From positions 1,934,001 through 1,998,000 of the forward strand of contig OY855912.1 of the NCBI GenBank assembly GCA_963693305.1: DNA of 64,000 nt. The letters run 5' to 3'. The stretch's first letter is position 1. Each line of letters starts with the position of its first letter. Positions 50,027 to 60,558 of the stretch are shown here, one piece after another. This DNA is from Meandrina meandrites. Taxonomy: Eukaryota; Cnidaria; Anthozoa; Scleractinia; Meandrinidae. The notes below the pieces were generated by a model. It did not search any database and was not told the origin of the DNA. It was given only the letters and a program-made list of their open reading frames with translations. Both the position numbers and the translations under genes were made by a program.

Positions 50027-53000
50027 ATGTCAATTAAAGTGAAGGAAGGAGTCAATGCCTCTGGAGCTGTAAAATTAACAGCTAAAAAACACAGATGGTA
50101 CCTTGGAGGCTTTGCTTCTGCTATGGCGGCCTGCGTTACGCATCCGTTGGATCTTCTCAAGGTACTTTCATCAAAACAGTTTCATTTGCAAGGCGTGGAA
50201 ATGCGTTCGCTTCTGACGCATTGCATTGAACTTGCCTTAGTTTGGTTACAAAAAGGTTTTTATAAATTTTAAACGAAAAAAGATCGTCTTTTGTGCGTGC
50301 GTTAGTTCAAAAGGAGTAAGGATGTTAGTTTAAGAAGACCCTTTATAGAACCCTTTGTTTATCGTAAGCTTGTTCTGAATTTCATAATCCCGCCTGGTCT
50401 CTTTTTATATGAGAATAAAACTTGCGTGACACGTTTCGAATCGTTAAAAATATTCACTTTTCTGATAAAATTGGATTTTTAAAATAAATACAACTCTTTT
50501 CTTTGATGGCCCAGATTTTGTTTTTCGCAAATTTTGTTTTGTTTTGTTTAATTTTCGCGATCGAACGGGGAATTGGTGCTCTTCTCAAAGTATTGATGTG
50601 CTATTTAATTTGTCTGCTAACTTGCCCGCTACCACTAGGAGTCAAGATATATATTTTGTTTACATTTCAAGATCAACAACAATAACACATTTTGCAGACT
50701 TTTGAAACCCCACTAACTTTAATAGAAAGTTTTACGGCCCAAGCAGTAAAACGCAGTTAATGGAGCGTGACGTGTAAATCTCTAATTAATAAGTAACTGT
50801 ATTCATTATCATGTTACATGTCAGGCAGTCACAAGGTGATCTTGTTAGTTGAGATCCTTGAATTAGCTTATTGTCTTAGTCTTGCACGAGACTGACTAGA
50901 CTTGTCACAGCATGATCTACATGTTAGCAGCTTTCTATTGGTTACACCCATATCCTTGTCTAGCTGTAAAAGCACTGTAACTTAATGTTAAAGCACTTCC
51001 CTTCAATGGCACGCTATAATCAGTATGAATTTGTTATTGAGCTGTCTAGTTGCCCATGTGCCTTGATCACCCCCTAATGGATTTGTACAACCTTTCCCTG
51101 TCTAGATCCATAGATACGCACAGCTATACATATCTGTATCTACTTGTTTATGATATATATTTTGTATTTTTTGCTTGGGGGGATACATGCCTTGCATGTA
51201 TCAGTGGCGGTTAAGTCTAATGGTAGCGACTTCCCCCAAGCTTTTGGCATTGTTTCTGCTCCATTTCATTGTGCACCTGCCAATAGTCTTGTCCGATCCG
51301 GCGCTGGCTTCCCCAGTGCCGGGGAGATAGGTGAGGCTTCAAAGGTCACACGTTTAGTTTGACCCTCATTTGACCTGCCAATACTCTTATCCGTTTCCAG
51401 TGCGGGGTAGTGCTGGTGATAAGTGAGGCTTTAAAAGGTCATCGTATTTGAGGTCACGTGTTCAAATTTGACCTGCCAATACTCTTGTCCGTTTCCAGTG
51501 TGGGGTAGTGCTGGTGATAAGTGAGGCTCTATAAGGTCATAGTATTCCATGTGGACCTGCCAATACCCTTATCCAATCCAGCGTGTGGTGCTGGGGATAA
51601 GTGAGGCCGTTAAAAGGTCATGCAACTCAGTCGCTTCTCATGCCAACCGCAGGGATGTGTCCCCCCACATTACGCCAATCATGTGTGTTTTTTCTCTTTG
51701 TTCAATTAATATATGGGCTAGGATAACAGTTGGTTTTAATGGCACGTCAAACGAGCTGTTGTGAAACATAATAATCACGGAACAGGGACATTAACCTAAT
51801 GTTTATGAACGCACTTAATATGATGCTGTTTTTTACTACATTGTAGTTTATCCTATTGTTCTATTAATTTTGCTTTAAAATAGCATGTATCACTGAACAA
51901 ATAATTTGATTTTCTTTTTGAACCCCACTAACTGGTTTCTCTCTTTTTTTTTTCTCTTTCAGGTTCATTTACAAACACAGCAACATGTTACACAGAGGCT
52001 TTCATCAATGGCAGTTCATGTTGTACGGACACAGGGTGTTCTGGCTCTTTATAATGGACTATCAGCTTCTCTTATGCGACAGGTAAGCGGATGTGGTATG
52101 TTACATCACTGAATGGTTACTGGTTACCTCGCCACCAGGAAGACTCGCCGCCAACCACCTCGCCACCAAGCAAAGTCACCTCGGCTCATGGATTAAAGAA
52201 CGAGGAATACACCAGTTTTGGTGGCGAGTTGGTTGGTGGCGAGATTCCCTGGTGGCGAGGTGACTGGATACCCACTGAATAGGCCATTTCCAAGTTACCT
52301 TTTCCCTCTGTTTCAAAACGAGGCTACGTGCAAAACCATTCATATGAAAATGTGTTCCACCTTCACATCCATTTTCATGCAAATCAAAGTCATTTTCATT
52401 TGAATAGGTTTGCACGAAGACTTGTTTTGAAACTGAGGCCACGTGCAAAACCATTCATATGAAAATGTGTTCCACCTTCACATCCATTTTCATGCAAATC
52501 AAAGTCATTTTCATTTGAATAGGTTTGCACGAAGACTCGGAAATGGCCTATTAACTATAACAATTATTGTGATCATTACATAGCGTTTTAGTCAGTGAGA
52601 GTGCACAGGATCCAAATTACATTGTTTAGTTCCAGAAAATATCCATACCCCCACCATGGAGGGAATTTCAGCTAGCACCCCCACCTTTCCGGAATTTCCA
52701 TTTTTGTGAAGAACAATACCCCCCCCCCCCCCCCCCCCCCCCCGCTCTGGAATTTCCAAAAGTTTCCTTCGTACCCCCATGCACCTCTGGAAAAAAACAA
52801 TTTAACAAGAAATTGTGCAAATGTTCTAAACATTAGGCTGCTTTACCTTGTAAACATGACTATATTGTACAACCAATCGATCAAACCATCTTAAGACGAT
52901 ATATACTGTTGAAGACAAAAAATACATTGATCAGCAATTTCTTCAAAAGTAAACAGAAAAAATATCTGGTAGTCACTTGTAAGATTACCTTGATGTATAA

Positions 53001-56000
53001 CCCTCCATCCCCTCATTCATCATCAATAAACAGAAAACTGTTTGCAAACAAGGACGACTTTCTTCCAATGGAACCCGCACACAAAACAAACAACTCTAGT
53101 CACCAGTGCATTTTGGTCAAAGCACGTGACAATTTTACTTGGACTGGTACAAGAAATGGCGGCCGCATTCGCGGAACAACATGGAGGATTTCTGTGAAAT
53201 TGTTAGCTTTCACTGTGCTTTCAGGGAGAAGAAAACCTGTCTAAAATGTAATGTGGTCATGTATTGAAAACCTAGGCTGCTATTTTTTCTATGTAAAAGA
53301 TTTTCAGAGTAAGTAAGAAATGATTTGAAACAAATTTGCATGGCATCAAACGTGACCATCTGGAAACATAAATTCACTGACAACCCCCCTCCTCTCCAGA
53401 GGAGGGTAAAAATACGGTTCTACTAGGGGGGGGGGGGGGTCTGGGTATCCCGTATCCCATTAATTTTTGACCTAAATATCCTCTATCCTATTGATTCCGG
53501 TAGTTTGCATTTCCGACTTTTATGTTCAATATCCCCAAATCTCTTTTTTAAATATCCTTTATCCCATTAATTTTTTCCCAAAATATCTCGTATCCCTATA
53601 AATTTTTACCCAAATATCTCATATCCCCAAAGCCCATAATAGGGTCTCAAAAATGGAGAAAGGTGTTGGTCAAGAGCAACATTAACCTCCTGCATAGGTG
53701 TAATCTTCAATGTTGCTTTACAAAGAATAATTTCATGATCAAAGTCAGCAAGAAAGATTTCATACATGATGTTTTTGGTATATTTTTCAGCTTACATATT
53801 CCACAACACGTTACGGGTTGTATGAAGTGGTATCAGGAGAATTAAGGAAAGGAGATGGTAAGAATTAGAATTTTCAAGCCAGACATGCACTAATACATGT
53901 ACAACATACTACTAGGTAAAGAAAATCTTTGCATTGGGTTGGTCAGATTATGGCAGTACTGAATATACAGGTCTGTCTTGTATTGACAAAATTTGTGCAT
54001 ACGTGAATACTTAACTGCAACCGCCGCTGAGGCTAAAAGGAAGCAGATCCAACTTAAGTGTATGCTATGACAAAATGTTGCACGACGTCCCATCACATAC
54101 TGTACATATGTTTGACACAATAACCAATAATTAAATAAATGTACTTTGGCCAGTTAATTAATTAATTAATTAATTAGTATTGCTGGTTTTCACTGTCACG
54201 TAATCAAAAAATAAATTCGAAGCCAATCAACTACAGTAGCTATGAATTTCAAATATAGTAGACGATACATAGATAAACAATTTCTCCAAGTTGAAGGTTT
54301 GTGTGGTGTACTGTTCGCAAGTTATTTTCTGAACCTTTCCATGCAAATTTATAAAGCTGTATGGAGAGGCCATATGAATTATTTTGTGCCCTTCCAAGGG
54401 GCACAAATATGGCTGCCGTGATGTCAGAGAAACCATCTGGAACTCACTTCTGTTTACAACAGCAACTATCTTTGGCTCATGAGCTAGTACACTTTTGCAT
54501 AAGCACCACTTATTATAATTGAAATGTTCAGTCTGCTGAAAATGGAAAGGAAAGGCCTTTTTTCAAATAAAACAGCCTTGTCACGGCACTCAGCTTGATG
54601 TCACATACAGTACAATGGAGACTCGAATATTCAAAATGCTCTGTTTTAAAAACGAATGACACTATCAAGCTGGAAATCTGCAAAAAGGTATATTTTTAGT
54701 TTGTCTTATGCCTAATGGCGATGGAAATTTAGCAGGCCCCGCCTAGTGAATTTTGATTGCAGAATTTTATGATGAAAACCAAGAATACACATTGTGTATG
54801 TATACTAACATGTAATATGGAATTATCGTAGAATATACAAAAACAAAAACAAAATTATGTGTTTCTTTGGTATGTGTATTAATATAGGGTAACTGATCGG
54901 TAGAATAACTAATTTATAATTATTCATTTTGCTCTTTTTCAGAACCACTTCCATTTTACCAAAAAATTGCTATAGGAGCAGTATCTGGTGTGTAGTCAGA
55001 AATAAATATGGCATTGTTATCAATAGATAACATACCTTCTGGCAGTTTCTAAAAGCATACATAGCATACAGGCAGTTTCTTTTTTCAAATAGGGCCGATC
55101 CGCACTAGCAGAGAAAATTGCAATTGTCTGTGACAAAATCCAATGACAAATTTTGTTGTGACAATTTTTGTCTCATCTGTTGCATCCGCATTGACATTGG
55201 CTTTTGGTTGTGACTCTTGTGCAATGACCTCTTCTACTTCTACATGGTTCGTACAATCTTGAAAAGGTCTTGAATTTTAGCAGTCATCTTGAAAAGTCCT
55301 TGAATTTGGTTAAGTCCTTGAAAAGTACCGTAAAAACTCGTGTATAAGCCGCACTTTGTTGCCAAAATTTGTGGCTCAAAATCGTGGGTGCGGCTTATCT
55401 ACAAGACCATTGCATGCAAACAGGGCATCTGACAGGATGCGGCCGTGCGGGTCCACGTAAATCGCTCACATCTGCATCCTCCGCAACCTCTGGGCGTTTT
55501 TGCTCATAAGACTGAAAAATTGCTCCATATAAGCGACAAAGCAGCTCTTTACTATCCTCACAAACAAAAATAACAAAGAGACTGATCATTTTGAAAAAGT
55601 TTTTTCCCTCAAAACAGCGACGAAACCCCCGCTGTTCGTCCGTGAACAATTTTCAACCTCCAGGCGTTTCACGTGTCTTTTGGCGATGGGCCTGGATACT
55701 ATTTGTCCGAACGAGTGCCTGGTTACTAAGCTACGAACGTTTTCACGAACACAACAACTACATGTCTGTTCTTCACGCAAAATTTGGTGTAAAAACTGTG
55801 ATGAATGAGGAAATATCTGTCAACGAATGGCAGAAAAAGATAAAAAATGTCAAAGTTGTCAGAAATGATGTTTATTCTATAAAATTCTGGGTAAGACTGA
55901 AGTGTTTTCCGTTTATGTGTTTCCTCGTTTATGGTACATCCTGCCATAGTTACATCGGAAAGGCTCAAGGAATCAACTTTAGACCACTTTAGCTTTATTG

Positions 56001-59000
56001 ATTGTTGAAATTTCCTCATAATCTAGCATTCTTCACAATCAACTGGGCATTTCTCCGCCAGTTTTTATTTTTTTCTCAAAATCGTGCTTGAAATTTTGGG
56101 GTGCGGCTTATCTATGAGTGCGGCTTATACACGAGTTTTTACGGTACTTGATTTCTTCATTAGGTCTTTAAAAGTCCTTGAAATTTAGGACTTCTTGCAT
56201 GCCCTATTACTTTTCTGATAAATTTAATGATTTTGGTAACAACAATTTGTTCACGAACGACTTCTAAAATGCGAAATAACTTGCGAAAATTTCGGTATAA
56301 AACGCAAACCCCTACATGAAGCATGATTTAGATCTTTGCCTCAATTTCATGCACCAGGGCTTGCACCAGGCCTCTGATATGGGGTGGGAGTGACTATTCT
56401 GCACTCAGTTGATGTTGTGAGACAATAGGGAGACGCCTCATGACATTTTATACCACGTACACTCAGTTCATGTAGTGAATACAAAACAGCACTTCTTTTA
56501 GCCTATTTAGCACTGCGGTTAGCCTACTATACACTTCGGTTAGCCTACTATGCACTCCGGTTAGCCTACTAACACTCCGTTTAGCCTAAAAAGCACTCCG
56601 GTTAGCCTGCGTTAGCTTAGTTTGCTTGTGGTTAGCTTTATATTGAGGTTAGGATATATAGCCAAAATTTTACGATTTCTTGCAGCTGGTCGTCGGTAGC
56701 CTAGTGGATAGCGTTCCCGCGCGGTAATCCGACGGCCCGGGTTCAATTCCTACTGTGGACACTTTTTTTAACTTGAAAAAAAAAATGTTAAGTGTGATTT
56801 ATACTTCATGTATGGAAAAATGAGAAGTCTCACAACATCAACTGAGTGCTGAATAGTCACTCCCGATATGGGGTTGTCCACCATGCGGTTTTGTTGGAAG
56901 GGGCAACATGGCTGATTGTGAGTAAACATGTAGCGCATGTTTTGAATTCCTTCGTTTGCAATTCAAATTAGCTATGGGAAAATGTGTATTCAATCGTAAA
57001 TGGTTAAGTGATGAAAAGTTCAGCTGGGTTAAAGAATTTAAAGGCGACAAGCACAAAGCTTTGTGTTGTGTTTGCAACAAAGTGATCGACATTGAACGCA
57101 TGGGAGAAAGCGCTTTGAAGTCTCACATGAAAGGCGAGAAACATAAAAGGAACACTGGTGCAACTTCAAGCTCAACCCAGGTGATGTCTGCATTTTTTCA
57201 CAAGCCAGTTAGATCAGAATCTAATTCTTGTCACGCAGATGGAAGTAACGGTGAATGTTCCGTTACCCCGCCTCCGCCGGCAGCAAGTGGTCAGTCAACA
57301 GTTCAGCTTATTGAGGAATGCCTGAACTATTTTAAAGTTGTAGATGACTCAGTTGAGTGTTTAAGAAATGAAAAAGAGGACGGAGAAATCGGAGACTTTT
57401 GATTTTGTGAATAAAACTCAGTCCTTGAAAACAAATTTTTGTCCTTGAAAAGTCCTTGAATTTTGTTTGTCCGAAGTTGTACGAACCATGTTCTACTTCG
57501 TCAGATGGAAACTTACTATTGGAAAAATTGCTCCATTCTCGAAAAATCTCCCTGCAACATGCGGATGGCTAGACTGGTCATCGTAATGGGGAACGTTCTA
57601 GTGCCTTACAGAATTCAGTTGTTGAGAATGATAGCTTGCCATTGGGTTTAAATTCCAACCATGAGGATTCATTTTGTCCTCTTCAAGCATTGTAAAATCG
57701 GGTTTTGCAAAACGATTAACAACTGAGATGCTAAATTTATACGGTTAAAAGCTTTTATGACATATTAATGGCAAGATAAACAAAATTTTGTTTATTTAAA
57801 TGGCTTTGTCCACTTTTTACCTGGGACAAATTTTGTCGGCGGTGCATATATTTTGAAGATTTGTCCCCTTCAGCCAAAATTTGTCAAGTCTCAACAAACC
57901 ACCCGCACTTGTAGAGGGTTGGTGATGACAGAAATTTTGTCTAAACAAACAACTTTTTTGCTAGTGGGAATTGGCCCGTAGTTAATACTTGTTACTTGAG
58001 TCCTTTTTTCTGTGGCATCTTATTGCGTTATATTTTGTCTAGACACTGTCTAGTCATCTTGTCAAAGTTGTAAGAACCAGGCCTAGGGTATACATTGTGC
58101 TTATCGTGTAGCTATTAGTAGCTAAATATTATCAAGGTGTTTTCAGGGTATAATAAAATGCTACCATTTTTATATCAATGCTAGGTTTCTTGGGTGGAAT
58201 CGTAGGGAATCCTGCAGATATGGTCAATGTGAGGTAAGAGCATAATGCCTAGTGCAATTAAACATGCTATATAATTAGCCCCCTGCTCCATTCAGGCTTT
58301 AAAATATCATCTGGAATCAAGTGAGGTAGCCACTAGCTGTCAATTGAGCTCTCTGTAACAGTGCCTTGGTCACTTTTTGGCTGTTTCTCTGCAGGCTTTT
58401 AGCCAGATGGGAGTCCAGGAGTCCTATGGAGGGCCACTTTTAAGAGAAAATTAATATGAATAACTGTTTACAGAGGTTTTTATAATTTTATTTATTAATT
58501 TTATAAGGCCTATAAGTCGAGTATTGTTCTTACATTTTTTACATTTTATTTTATTTTTCAGGATGCAAAATGATGTAAAAACACTTGATGTAGCATTGAG
58601 AAGAAAGTGAGTTTTTTTTTTTTTGCTGGACTTTGAAACAGTAATTCGTGACACCTACAATTGCATCACTTTGAATGATTGAGTTGGCATACTGACACAG
58701 TGGCTAGGTGTTGCACATAGCAATTTCACAATTAAAAAGTATAAAATAATATCTATTTTCTTTCAGTTACAAACATGTGTTCGATGGTCTTTATAGAACA
58801 GCAACTGAAGGTATGTGTACTTGTGCTTTAATATATGAAATAATGAAATATTTGAATAACTATAAATGAAGAAGCTAACTGTTCATTCCATTGCGATAGT
58901 TAATTTTAAAATACACATATTTACTGGCTACATATTTATTGGCAGAGGGTGTTTCTACATGGATGAAAGGTGTCACAATGACTTCATCCAGAGCTCTTCT

Positions 59001-59457
59001 CATGACAGTGGCTCAGGTAAGCTTTATTACAGCAGACACAGATGTTTTGCCTGAGTGTAGACTCTCATTTGCATCTTAGTGTGTACATAAGTTCTATTAA
59101 TGTACATTAGTTTTGCAGCTGCAAAATAACCCCAGTTTTTCCTGATTTTGGGAATTCAAAATCAACCTTTTGAATGTAATAATAATTATATTTTAAATAC
59201 CCAGAAATAATTGTTGTTTGTTCGTTAGGTTGCTTGTTATGACCAAGCTAAGCAGTTGTTACTTGCATCAGGGTAAGTTTCAAAACATTTTTTATTGTTA
59301 AATTGTTGTGATACAGTATCTTTAGCTTTAGGTACAAATGTCAAGGTAAGACATTGCTGTTCTTCTTGTGGCATCTTGTTTATCTGGTCACCTGCAGTCA
59401 TCCAATCAGTGACCAACAGTATCATTATCAAGTGCATGTGTTGTGTAGATGTATCCA

Positions 59458-59546
<89 letters not shown>

Positions 59547-60558
59547 TATTGCAGCCCGTACAGATAATATTATATACATGTAATAGCAAGTTCACAATAA
59601 TTTTGGTTTTCAGTAAATGGTCTGATTGTATTACCATAATTGTTTAAAATTTACAGATTTTTCAAAGATAACATTATTACACATTTCACTGCAAGTTTTA
59701 TAGCGGTAAGATGAGTTAAACTTACAAGAGTATTCTTTGTTATACTGTAGTAAGCCATTATGTTTAATATATTGTGTTAAACACCAAAGGTTGGCATTGT
59801 AAGCTGCAGGCAGCCATTAAATAATCACGATTTAAAAAAAAATTCTTTTTAGCTATTTCTGTTGTGATGTCATAAAAACTAGCCAAAGTAATTTTTCAAT
59901 TCACTGTACTTGTTGTGCAATGAAATACAACACAATACATTGATATGCATGTACTATTGAGGATTAAAGTTATTGCCCTTCAGCTTTTGGGGTTAGTTGT
60001 TGTATTGAGAATTATCATATTTTTTTGTTAATGTTCATTTAGGGCACAATTGCCACAGGGATTACTCAACCTGTTGATGTAATGAAGACGAGACTTATGG
60101 AAGCAAAACCAGGACAGTATAAGGTACATGTACAGTGATTTCTACATTGTACATTGTAAAAGGTATCTGCTGTTTCAAAATCTGAGCTACTAGGTTTACT
60201 TCATGTAAGCTTTGTACTTTTTGATTGCAGAGTGTGGCACAATGCATACTTTTCACAGCAAAGCTCGGACCAATGGGATTTTACAAGGTGACTACAGCGT
60301 ATTTCAAATTCATTTAATATTTTGTCAACTTTGTACCCAAGTGTCATGTGGAGATCACATTTCTACCATTATATCATTCACATTTATGTAATGTCAGTAC
60401 TGATTGATCTACTACTGTTACTTATGCTTCAGCATTGTCTGTTTCTTGTTTTTTAGGGGTTTATCCCCGCTTGGGTTCGTTTGGCTCCTCATACAATTCT
60501 AACTTGGATCTTCCTGGAGCAACTTAGAGTTTTCTTCCCAATAAAGCAGCAAGAGTGA
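50027..60558 (+). CDS. SLC25A10: Mitochondrial dicarboxylate carrier, 13 exons
   Basis: Inner-membrane antiporter exchanging malate or succinate for phosphate, sulfate or thiosulfate. Exons: 50027-50161, 51963-52082, 53791-53857, 54943-54987, 58185-58233, 58562-58606, 58767-58810, 58946-59016, 59229-59272, 59657-59705, 60043-60123, 60231-60287, 60457-60558. All use GT/AG and stay in frame. They encode 302 residues (human: 287). The three carrier signatures are present: HPLDLLK, NPADMVNVR and QPVDVMKTR, each ending a first helix of the three repeats. DIC-specific stretches include VHLQTQQ, LYNGLSASLMRQ, MQNDVK, YDQAKQL and LAPHTILTW. The N-terminus MSIKVKEGVNASG has no obvious cleaved presequence, as usual for this family. 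Intron 1 holds a minisatellite, intron 2 two abutting MITEs, and intron 4 a nest of three transposons, none disturbing splice sites. Confidence 0.96.
51275..51625. repeat. Minisatellite in carrier intron 1
   Basis: Four units of 84-98 bp start at ACCTGCCAATA (51275, 51373, 51471, 51555). Each contains CTT(A/G)TCCG or CCAATCC, then GTGCTGG-GATAAGTGAGGC and an AAAGGTCA-type end. The first unit is the most diverged. The frame across it is not a gene. Confidence 0.8.
52115..52272. mobile_element. Foldback MITE with 8-bp TSD, hAT-like
   Basis: The two halves are inverted around 52195. ACCTCGCCACCAGG at the left pairs with CCTGGTGGCGAGGT at the right, and the inner arm ACCTCGCCACCAA pairs with TTTGGTGGCGAG. 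The direct repeat CACTGAAT abuts both ends (52107-52114, 52273-52280), matching the 8-bp duplications of hAT transposons. It lies only 32 bp past the exon-2 splice donor of the carrier gene. Confidence 0.8.
52280..52550. mobile_element. Palindromic MITE with internal 115-bp duplication
   Basis: Same family as 14131-14314. The ends are TAGGCCATTTCC and GGAAATGGCCTA. A segment of about 98 bp starting ACGTGCAAAACCATTCATAT occurs twice (52326, 52441; offset 115), so this copy is expanded. It begins at the last base of the previous element's target duplication. Confidence 0.8.
52719..52743. repeat. Poly-C tract in a C-rich repeat
   Basis: Twenty-five consecutive C. Around it (52630-52795), GGAATTTCC and ACCCCCA units recur, indicating a decayed repeat in carrier intron 2. 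Confidence 0.85.
53426..53625. repeat. Poly-G run and degenerate tandem repeat
   Basis: Fourteen G (53426-53439) are followed by five or six irregular units of about 30-37 bp with the core AAATATC-C-TATCCC-TTAATTTTT. They lie in intron 2 of the carrier gene. Confidence 0.6.
55323..56149. mobile_element. Nested element with perfect 32-bp ends
   Basis: Perfect 32-bp inverted repeats (55323-55354, 56118-56149), including TACCGTAAAAACTCGTGTAT followed by AAGCCGCAC. A second, internal GTGCGGCTTATCTA copy lies near each end (55389, 56101). The TA inside each end may be the target duplication, but this is ambiguous. The open frame at 55591-55992 has no recognisable transposase motif. Confidence 0.85.
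56386..56864. mobile_element. Nested MITE with 36-bp ends, 10-bp TSD
   Basis: The 36-bp inverted repeats (56386-56421, 56829-56864; GGGAGTGACTATTC then GCACTCAGTTGATGTTGTGAG) differ at one base. The perfect 10-bp direct repeat GATATGGGGT abuts both ends (56376-56385, 56865-56874), which fits a Mutator-like family. Inside is an array of five or six units of about 20 bp around CACTCCGGTTAGCCTACTAT (56500-56640), then a tRNA-like segment. Confidence 0.9.
56689..56761 (+). repeat. tRNA-like segment inside the MITE
   Basis: A good A box (TAGCCTAGTGG, 56697-56707) and B box (GGTTCAATTCC, 56740-56750) have normal tRNA spacing, and a T-run follows at 56763. The acceptor and T stems do not pair properly, so it is not a functional tRNA. 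It resembles a pol III promoter or a SINE head captured by the element. Confidence 0.75.
56974..57402 (+). CDS. Transposon-borne BED/TTF-like zinc-finger protein
   Basis: An ATG-initiated frame of 142 codons. Residues 1-55 hold a single C2H2-type finger, CVCNKVIDIERMGESALKSH then GEKHKR, preceded by KWLSDEKFSWV. This head occurs in many hAT-derived 'ZNF862/C17orf113-like' proteins in cnidarians. The rest is low-complexity (SSSTQ, PPPPAA) with a short predicted helix (STVQLIEECLNYF). There is no hAT dimerisation or RNase-H-like catalytic domain, so it could at most bind DNA. It lies in the element at 55241, on the same strand as the carrier gene. Expression is unknown. Confidence 0.65.
   Translation: MGKCVFNRKWLSDEKFSWVKEFKGDKHKALCCVCNKVIDIERMGESALKSHMKGEKHKRNTGATSSSTQVMSAFFHKPVRSESNSCHADGSNGECSVTPPPPAASGQSTVQLIEECLNYFKVVDDSVECLRNEKEDGEIGDF
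57500..58184. other. Rest of carrier intron 4
   Basis: ATTTTGTC/GACAAATTTTG motifs recur on both sides of the nested transposons (55110-55180 and 57820-57965). This suggests that the hAT-like element itself inserted into an older inverted-repeat element: the left part reads GCCGATCCGCACTAGC and the right part GCTAGTGGGAATTGGCCC. Confidence 0.45.
59458..59550. repeat. (ATT)n microsatellite in carrier intron 9
   Basis: About 29 uninterrupted ATT units plus a shorter interrupted tail. The poly-leucine and poly-isoleucine frames seen over it are artefacts. Confidence 0.95.

Larger units (their letters stand above)
55241..57491 (+). mobile_element. hAT-like element in carrier intron 4
   Basis: The ends are ACATGGTTCGTACAA and its complement. 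The direct repeat TTCTACTTC (55232-55240 and 57491-57499) flanks them. Eight or nine bases belong to the duplication, depending on where the ends are placed. Subterminal TCCTTGAAAAG-type repeats lie at both ends, as in hAT elements. The only coding capacity is a zinc-finger frame at 56974; no catalytic transposase domain is present. About 1.3 kb of its length consists of two later insertions (55323 and 56386). Confidence 0.75.

Noticed and set aside
49450..50037. An upstream gene or N-terminal extension of the carrier
   Set aside because: The overlapping frames have no recognisable domain, and the carrier's own ATG at 50027 gives a protein of normal length.
51144..51764. Small open frames resembling a repeat protein
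   Set aside because: They follow an 84-98 bp minisatellite within intron 1 of the carrier gene.
55591..55992. A 133-codon frame as a transposase
   Set aside because: No catalytic or DNA-binding motif is visible, and its N-terminal part overlaps an equally long frame on the other strand.
56689..56761. A tRNA gene
   Set aside because: The A and B boxes are good, but the acceptor and T stems do not pair and the segment lies inside a transposon; it is kept only as a tRNA-like element.
59295..59637. Open frames with long poly-leucine, poly-isoleucine runs
   Set aside because: They are translations of the (ATT)n microsatellite on both strands.
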